Shown here: positions 14,371-18,554 of the stretch, piece by piece
Numbering within the stretch: the stretch's first letter is position 1
How the letters are laid out: every line of letters starts with the position of its first letter
Assembly (NCBI GenBank): GCA_035352715.1
Contig: DAOPYE010000050.1
Coordinates: 1 to 18,554, forward strand
Source: DAOPYE01 sp035352715
GTDB taxonomy: Bacteria > Acidobacteriota > Holophagae > Holophagales > Holophagaceae
Length of the DNA stretch: 18,554 nucleotides
Direction: 5' to 3'
Program-made: the position numbers and the translations under genes
The notes under the pieces: model-generated
What the model saw: the letters and a program-made list of their open reading frames with translations, nothing else
Told to the model about the DNA's origin: nothing
Database searches by the model: none

Positions 14371-15849
14371 TCAGGGCAGGTAGGCCCCTTGCGGCGAGCT
14401 CATGCCCGCCGTCAGGTAGCTCGCGCGGCCGCTATCCGCCAGCAGCAGGTTGCCCAGGAGCTGGGAGAGATTCTCACCGCTGGGAATGACGGGAACACCC
14501 AGATCTTTGGAGAGCTGATCCAGGGTCACGTCATCCAGGAACATCGCGCGCGGCTCCATCTCCTGAACGCCGCTTGTGTATTGATCGGTTGGCCCCGTGT
14601 GGGTGCGCAGAGAGGCACTGGGCACCACCACCGCGTCCACCCAATCAGATTTGCCGCCGTGGGCGTTCCGGTCGGCTTCTGCCGCCTTGCGCAGATCCTT
14701 ACCGCAGAGTAGCCCGGCCACGGTGACGCTGGTGCCGAAGGAGAGATTGGGGACGGCGATGGCCCGGATCTGGCTGCCGACGGTGCGGTTGAGATCCACC
14801 ACGGCTTGGTCCAGCGCTGAGATGAAGCTGCTGCCCGTGAGCAGAAGCAGCCTGCGCCCCGCATACCGCTTGGCGCGGGGGCTGCGGTGGAACCTGCGGC
14901 TGTGCTCGAGGAAACGGCGCACGAGGCCGACGCCGTTCTCGAGTTGGGCCCAGCTCTGGGAATAGAAGCTTCGGCCCGGCACCTGCGTATCGGCCCGAGT
15001 GAACCATTCGTCGGCGAGCAGCAGCCAGGGCTCGCCATCGTTGGCCTCTGTGTATTTGCGCGCTTCGGGCTTCCATTGCTTCAGCCAGGCGCTGGCGTAG
15101 GGAGCGTCCACGTTATGCACGATCGGCAGGCCCTCCCTATGGGCTGTCAGGCCGACCGGGACGCAGGAGAGGCTGAGGATGCCGCCCTTGCCGCTCCATG
15201 GGCCCGTGGTCTGATAGGCGCGCCGTTCCCAGAGCTCGCGGACGGTCTTCTCCCAGATCGCGCCGTCATTGAGTCCCGGCGCCAGCACGACCTGGGTGTG
15301 CAGGTCCACCCCGCCTTCCAGCAGGCGGTCGATCTTGCGCAGGATGTGCCCTTCGCGAGGGTTGCCGACGACCTTTACGCGCACCTCGGGATCCGTCGCG
15401 TGGACGCTGACGTGGATGGGGGACAGCCGTTCCCGGATGACGCGATCCAGCTCCGCGTCGTCACTGGAGGACAGGGTGCTGAAATGCCCGTACAGGAACG
15501 AGAGCCGGATGTCCTCGTCCTTCAGATACAAACTCTTGCGGAAGCCCTTGGGCATCTGTTGGACGAAACAGAACACGCAGTTCTGGCGGCAGACCTTCAC
15601 CGGATCCTCGGCCAGATCCAGGCCCACGCCGTCGCCGCCGTTTTCGACAACGGCTGTCGAGATCTTTCCATTGGGTGATGCGAAGGTCAGCGCCGTATTG
15701 TCCCGTTGGCTGATGAGGAACTGGTAGTTCAGCTGGTCCAGCACCGTCTCGCCGTTGATCTCCAGCAGGCGGTCGCCCGCCTGGATGCCCGCCGATTCGG
15801 CGAGGCTTCCGGGTTCCACGGCGATGATCTGGATGCCTTTGGATTTCAT
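14371..15849 (-). CDS. DUF512-type PDZ / radical SAM-like iron-sulfur protein
   Basis: This 492-residue protein has an N-terminal PDZ-like domain (about 1-60; EPGSLAESAGIQAGDRLLEINGE) followed by a radical SAM-like domain with the cysteine motif CRQNCVFC (C87, C91, C94). Other family blocks are FVQQMPKGFRKSLYLKDEDI from 95, FLYGHFSTL at 118-126, HVSVHATDP at 146-154 and VQEMEPRAMFLDD near 430. The layout matches the conserved DUF512 family of clostridia, cyanobacteria and others, often annotated as a putative Fe-S oxidoreductase; its substrate is unknown. ATG at 15849 has AGGAG five bases upstream, a clear start. It lies downstream of the omega subunit gene but behind a strong terminator. Confidence 0.88.
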   Translation of the reverse strand: MKSKGIQIIAVEPGSLAESAGIQAGDRLLEINGETVLDQLNYQFLISQRDNTALTFASPNGKISTAVVENGGDGVGLDLAEDPVKVCRQNCVFCFVQQMPKGFRKSLYLKDEDIRLSFLYGHFSTLSSSDDAELDRVIRERLSPIHVSVHATDPEVRVKVVGNPREGHILRKIDRLLEGGVDLHTQVVLAPGLNDGAIWEKTVRELWERRAYQTTGPWSGKGGILSLSCVPVGLTAHREGLPIVHNVDAPYASAWLKQWKPEARKYTEANDGEPWLLLADEWFTRADTQVPGRSFYSQSWAQLENGVGLVRRFLEHSRRFHRSPRAKRYAGRRLLLLTGSSFISALDQAVVDLNRTVGSQIRAIAVPNLSFGTSVTVAGLLCGKDLRKAAEADRNAHGGKSDWVDAVVVPSASLRTHTGPTDQYTSGVQEMEPRAMFLDDVTLDQLSKDLGVPVIPSGENLSQLLGNLLLADSGRASYLTAGMSSPQGAYLP

Positions 15850-15889
15850 GGAAACTCCTGCTTCGGCGGCGGCCCCTCCGCGTGCATCA

Positions 15890-15921
15890 AAAGGCCGTTC
15901 AGTCTGAACTGAACGGCCTTT
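15890..15921 (-). terminator. Rho-independent terminator after the omega subunit gene
   Basis: A perfect 14-bp stem (15890-15903 with 15908-15921) has a 4-base loop. Read on the minus strand it ends GGCCTTTT, giving a short U-run. It begins 36 bp after the stop of the gene at 15957-16241 and 41 bp before the start of the DUF512 gene. The plus-strand reading has fewer Ts and no gene ending on it. Confidence 0.82.
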
Positions 15922-15956
15922 GAAGGGTATCGATCTCTCGAACGGATCGGCTTGAG

Positions 15957-16241
15957 CTATTCGACGGAAATCGGCGTTTCCGTGGTGTAGTCCAGGGTGA
16001 CGACTTCCGCTTCCTCAAAGGCGATGCGGCTTTCTTCCACTTCGCGGATGCCCACCTGGGCCCAGAAGGAGGCGAGCTTGGGGGCTTCCTGAGGCTGACC
16101 CAGCTTGTTCACGGGAACCTGAACCTCGACCTTGGGGAAGGCGCCACGCTGAAGCTGCTCGCAACGCTTGCCGGAAACGACCACGAAGCGGTACTTGTTG
16201 GCGATCTCTTCCGGGATGTGAACGACGGTGCGCTGGCTCAT
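15957..16241 (-). CDS. rpoZ: DNA-directed RNA polymerase omega subunit
   Basis: This 94-residue protein matches the omega/RpoZ pattern: IPEEIANKYRFVVVSGKRCEQLQRGAFPKVE (residues 9-39, read in two parts) parallels the conserved segment with N-R-(Y/F)-lv-V-A-KRARQL-GA-P. Omega is a small chaperone-like subunit that wraps the beta-prime C-terminus, aids polymerase assembly and mediates ppGpp response in some phyla. The C-terminal half (about 45-94) diverges from proteobacterial omega. ATG at 16241 has GGGAG four to five bases upstream. A TAAGCT hexamer on the minus strand (16263-16268) is a plausible -10. The gene is followed by a strong terminator. coaBC, often its neighbour in bacteria, is about 2 kb away across the SulP gene. 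Confidence 0.75.
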   Translation of the reverse strand: MSQRTVVHIPEEIANKYRFVVVSGKRCEQLQRGAFPKVEVQVPVNKLGQPQEAPKLASFWAQVGIREVEESRIAFEEAEVVTLDYTTETPISVE

Positions 16242-16262
16242 GGAACTCCCTCGAAGGGGCTA

Positions 16263-16268
16263 AGCTTA
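16263..16268 (-). promoter_or_regulatory. Candidate -10 box of rpoZ (TAAGCT)
   Basis: On the minus strand TAAGCT sits 21 bases before the rpoZ ATG and leaves room for the GGGAG ribosome site. It forms part of the palindrome TAAGCTTA (16261-16268). No -35 is clear. Confidence 0.28.
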
Positions 16269-16323
16269 TCAAGAAAATGGCCTTGTTTCCAGCGGAATTC
16301 CGTAGCGGTGGCGCGCGGGGGCG

Positions 16324-16329
16324 TAGGAT
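16324..16329 (+). promoter_or_regulatory. Candidate -10 box of the SulP gene (TAGGAT)
   Basis: GTAGGATGG lies 27 bases before the ATG at 16357. The same TAGGATG occurs before coaBC at a similar distance from its start codon, supporting a promoter role. No -35 match is seen. Confidence 0.38.
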
Positions 16330-16356
16330 GGAATATCACTTCTTTCCGAGATTTCC

Positions 16357-18228
16357 ATGGCCAGAACACGTTATGCCGGTGCGTCCGACGATCTTCCGAT
16401 CCGGGCGCTACCCGCCGCAGCCCTCCGGGCCGTCCTGAACGAGGGGTATTCGAAGGCCCAGTTCCGCAAGGATCTGGCGGCCGGGTTTCTGGTGGGCATC
16501 ATCGCCATGCCTTTGGCCATGGCCCTGGCCATTGCCGTGGGGGCGTCCCCCCAACAGGGGCTCTACACGGCCATCGTGGCCGGTTTCATCACAGCGCTGC
16601 TTGGGGGGTCCCGCATCCAGGTCGTGGGACCGACGGCCGCGTTCATCGTGGTGCTGGCGCCCATCTACATCCGCTTCGGGCTGGCGGGGCTCCTGGTGTC
16701 CGGGGTTCTGGCCGGCTTGATCCTTCTGGGCATGGGACTGTTTCGCCTGGGACGCCTCATCGAGTTCATTCCCTTTCCCGTGACGACGGGCTTCACCACG
16801 GGTATCGCGACGGTCATCGCCTCCCTCCAGATCAAGGATCTGTTCGGCCTGCGCCCGGTCCATACGCCAGACGGGTTCTTCGAGCGCATGGCCTCCATGT
16901 GGGCCGCTCGGAGCACGGCCTCGCTGTGGGAGATCCTGATCGGGCTCGGCACCTTCGGGATCCTGATGCTTCCACGCATGCGGAAGCGCTGGCTGGTGCG
17001 CCTGCCGCGCGTCCTCCGGAAGATCCCGGCGCCTCTGATGGCCCTGCCGCTGGCGGCGGTCGTCGCCTGGCTTCTGGGCCACCATTTCCCTGGGTTCCAC
17101 GTCGATACGATCGGAAGCCGTTTCCACACGCTGATGAATGGGCACACGGTGGATGGCATCCCGCGCCAGCTTCCGACGTTCCAGTGGCCGTGGACCGCGC
17201 CTGGGCCCGACGGCGCGCCCTTCCAGCTAAGCCTTTCCGTCATCCGCCTGCTTCTGCCAGGCGCCTTCACCGTGGCGATCCTCGGGGCCATTGAATCCCT
17301 GCTCTCGGCGGTGGTGGCCGATGGCATGGCCCGGACGCGCCATGACCCCGATGCGGAGATCCTGGCCCTGGGCGTGGCGAACATCGTCACCCCCTTCTTT
17401 GGTGGCATCCCCGCCACGGGCGCCATCGCCCGCACCGCGACGAACTTCCGCTTCGGGGGCCGGACGCCCGTTGCGGCCATGGTGCACTCGCTCACCATCC
17501 TGTTGGCGATCCTGCTGCTGGCGCCCCTGATTCGTTTCCTGCCCATGGCCAGCCTAGCGGCCTTGCTGCTCCAGGTGGCCTGGAACATGTCCGAGGCCGA
17601 GCACTTCGTCCACACCGTGAAGGTGGCGCCTCGTAGCGATGTGGCGGTGCTCTTCACGTGCTTCGCGCTCACGGTGGTCTTCGATATGGTGATCGCCGTT
17701 TCCGCCGGGGTGCTGCTGGCTTCGCTGCTATTCATCCGACGCATGGCCACCACGACCGAAGGGCACATCTCGGAAGCGGAAGCCGTGACGCTGCCAGGGC
17801 CGCTGCCCGAAGGCGTCGTCATCTACGATATCGTCGGCCCACTGTTCTTCGGGGCCACCGAGCGCGTCATGCGGGCCATCCGCGCCATCGGCAGCGATGT
17901 GCGGGCCGTGATCTTCCGGATGGATCAAGTGCCCAGTGCCGACGCGACGGGGTTGGTCGCCATGGAAAACGTGATGGCGGAGATGCGGCGCCAGGGCATT
18001 CGCGTCATCATCGTCGGCCTGCACGGCCAGGCCCGGCGGGCCTTCCTGCGGGGGCTGATCCAGGCGGGATCCGAGCGGCCCGTCCTGTGCCGGGATATGG
18101 TGAAGGCCTTCCAGGTGCTGGATGCGAAGATCCACACCTATCACCGGAGAAACCTCGGGCCCCTGCGCTTCCACGTCCTGAACCGGCACAAGGATCTGCT
18201 CCGGCAGGTGGGGCACCAGGATGGCTGA
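16357..18228 (+). CDS. SulP family anion transporter with STAS domain (DauA-like)
   Basis: This 623-residue SLC26/SulP transporter has a membrane domain at about 36-465 with many hydrophobic helices and a cytoplasmic STAS domain at about 486-592. Seen: AAGFLVGIIAMPLAMALAIAVG at 41-62 (read in parts), IQVVGPTAAFIVVL at 87-100, LGAIESLLSAVVADGM at 309-324, FFGGIPATGAIARTATN at 347-363, LQVAWNMSEAEH at 405-416, and STAS block VPSADATGL at 525-533. The C-terminal half closely follows E. coli DauA/YchM, a C4-dicarboxylate transporter; sulfate or bicarbonate transport is also common in the family, and sequence alone does not decide. It has about 30 extra residues at each end relative to DauA. The ribosome site is weak. 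The gene sits divergently from rpoZ and ends 39 bp before coaBC. Confidence 0.92.
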   Translation: MARTRYAGASDDLPIRALPAAALRAVLNEGYSKAQFRKDLAAGFLVGIIAMPLAMALAIAVGASPQQGLYTAIVAGFITALLGGSRIQVVGPTAAFIVVLAPIYIRFGLAGLLVSGVLAGLILLGMGLFRLGRLIEFIPFPVTTGFTTGIATVIASLQIKDLFGLRPVHTPDGFFERMASMWAARSTASLWEILIGLGTFGILMLPRMRKRWLVRLPRVLRKIPAPLMALPLAAVVAWLLGHHFPGFHVDTIGSRFHTLMNGHTVDGIPRQLPTFQWPWTAPGPDGAPFQLSLSVIRLLLPGAFTVAILGAIESLLSAVVADGMARTRHDPDAEILALGVANIVTPFFGGIPATGAIARTATNFRFGGRTPVAAMVHSLTILLAILLLAPLIRFLPMASLAALLLQVAWNMSEAEHFVHTVKVAPRSDVAVLFTCFALTVVFDMVIAVSAGVLLASLLFIRRMATTTEGHISEAEAVTLPGPLPEGVVIYDIVGPLFFGATERVMRAIRAIGSDVRAVIFRMDQVPSADATGLVAMENVMAEMRRQGIRVIIVGLHGQARRAFLRGLIQAGSERPVLCRDMVKAFQVLDAKIHTYHRRNLGPLRFHVLNRHKDLLRQVGHQDG

Positions 18229-18243
18229 GGGTCTCGCAGGCGC

Positions 18244-18249
18244 TAGGAT
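18244..18249 (+). promoter_or_regulatory. Candidate -10 box of coaBC (TAGGAT)
   Basis: CTAGGATG lies 18 bases before the coaBC ATG, just after the SulP stop codon, and is followed by the GGAGGGG ribosome site. It matches the box before the SulP gene. coaBC could also be read through from SulP. Confidence 0.35.
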
Positions 18250-18267
18250 GTTTGCTGGAGGGGCTTC

Positions 18268-18554
18268 ATGAAGATCCTGCTGGGCGTCACCGGGGGCATC
18301 GCGGCGTACAAGGCCTGCGAACTGGCGCGCATCTTGGTACGGGAGGGCCACAGCGTGCGGACCTGCCTGACGGATGCGGGCAGCCGCTTCATCACGCCGC
18401 TGACCCTGGCGACCCTTACGGGCGAGCCCTGCTTCGGTGCCAATCCCGAGTATCACGAGTGGCGCGCGAATCCGAAGGTGGAGCACGTGGATCTGGCCAA
18501 GTGGGCCGATCTCGTGGCGGTGGTGCCCGCCACCGCGGACATCCTGGGCAAGAC
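18268..18554 (+). CDS. coaBC: Phosphopantothenoylcysteine decarboxylase/synthetase, 5' part (runs off the right edge)
   Basis: The first 95 codons of the bifunctional CoaBC (Dfp) flavoprotein are present. It makes 4'-phosphopantetheine for coenzyme A from phosphopantothenate and cysteine. Seen: the flavin-binding start KILLGVTGGIAAYKACELAR, the SRFITPLTLATLTG segment, and HVDLAKWADLVAVVPATAD with the conserved active-site histidine of the CoaC decarboxylase domain. The ATG at 18268 is preceded by GGAGGGG with a 4-base gap. The CoaB synthetase half, if present, lies beyond the window, so a CoaC-only protein cannot be excluded. Confidence 0.92.
   Translation, partial: MKILLGVTGGIAAYKACELARILVREGHSVRTCLTDAGSRFITPLTLATLTGEPCFGANPEYHEWRANPKVEHVDLAKWADLVAVVPATADILGK

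Noticed and set aside
1..18554. Mobile elements, phage, CRISPR arrays, tRNA or rRNA genes, biosynthetic or defence clusters
   Set aside because: No transposase, integrase, direct repeat array, cloverleaf or defence-type domain was found. Genes are ordinary chromosomal types with uniform high GC.

Overview
The window is a gene-dense, GC-rich bacterial chromosome segment. It carries fifteen complete protein genes, one clearly partial gene at the right edge (coaBC) and a possible gene tail at the left edge. I see no rRNA, tRNA, CRISPR array, insertion sequence, integrase or phage gene. The gene set is mostly housekeeping: succinyl-CoA synthetase, RNA polymerase omega, CoA biosynthesis, and menaquinone synthesis by the futalosine route. 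Together with a PilT-type motor, a PaaK/ACT pair and a PDZ-radical SAM protein of the DUF512 type, this fits an anaerobic or facultative respiring bacterium. My best guess is Acidobacteriota, Holophagae lineage (Geothrix/Holophaga-like). That placement is inference from gene content and style, not from a marker alignment.

Layout, left to right. (1) 1-1719: a PilT-like ATPase on the minus strand, with a short divergent promoter region. (2) 1720-3824: sucC-sucD, translationally coupled on the plus strand. sucD converges on, and overlaps by 40 bp, a ROK repressor. (3) 3785-8098: a minus-strand run read in the order paaK, ACT-domain protein, manA, ROK regulator. (4) 8272-10295: a plus-strand pair, a radical SAM enzyme whose stop overlaps the start of a CapA-like lipoprotein. 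(5) 10307-12969: a minus-strand run mqnA, pepQ, small four-helix membrane protein. (6) 13033-13521: ogt on the plus strand, ending one base from a convergent predicted secreted cysteine-peptidase-like protein of unknown role (13523-14275). (7) 14371-16241: the DUF512-type PDZ/radical SAM protein and, upstream of it, the omega subunit gene, with a perfect 14-bp-stem terminator between them. (8) 16357-end: a SulP/DauA-like anion transporter with a STAS domain, then the start of coaBC.

Functional links: sucCD serves the TCA cycle. mqnA feeds menaquinone synthesis for anaerobic respiration. paaK plus the ACT protein suggests aryl-acid or aromatic amino acid breakdown. manA plus the ROK regulator suggests a sugar-phosphate controlled unit. 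Several genes are preceded by closely similar -10-like hexamers (TACACT or TAGGAT), which helps decide starts and suggests the local housekeeping promoter style.

I did not find a clear new defence, mobile or biosynthetic system. The most interesting items are the duplicated N-terminal domain in the PilT-like ATPase, the unassigned cysteine-peptidase-like protein, the coupling of a radical SAM enzyme to a CapA-like lipoprotein, the terminator in front of the DUF512 gene, and an inverted repeat over the likely paaK promoter.
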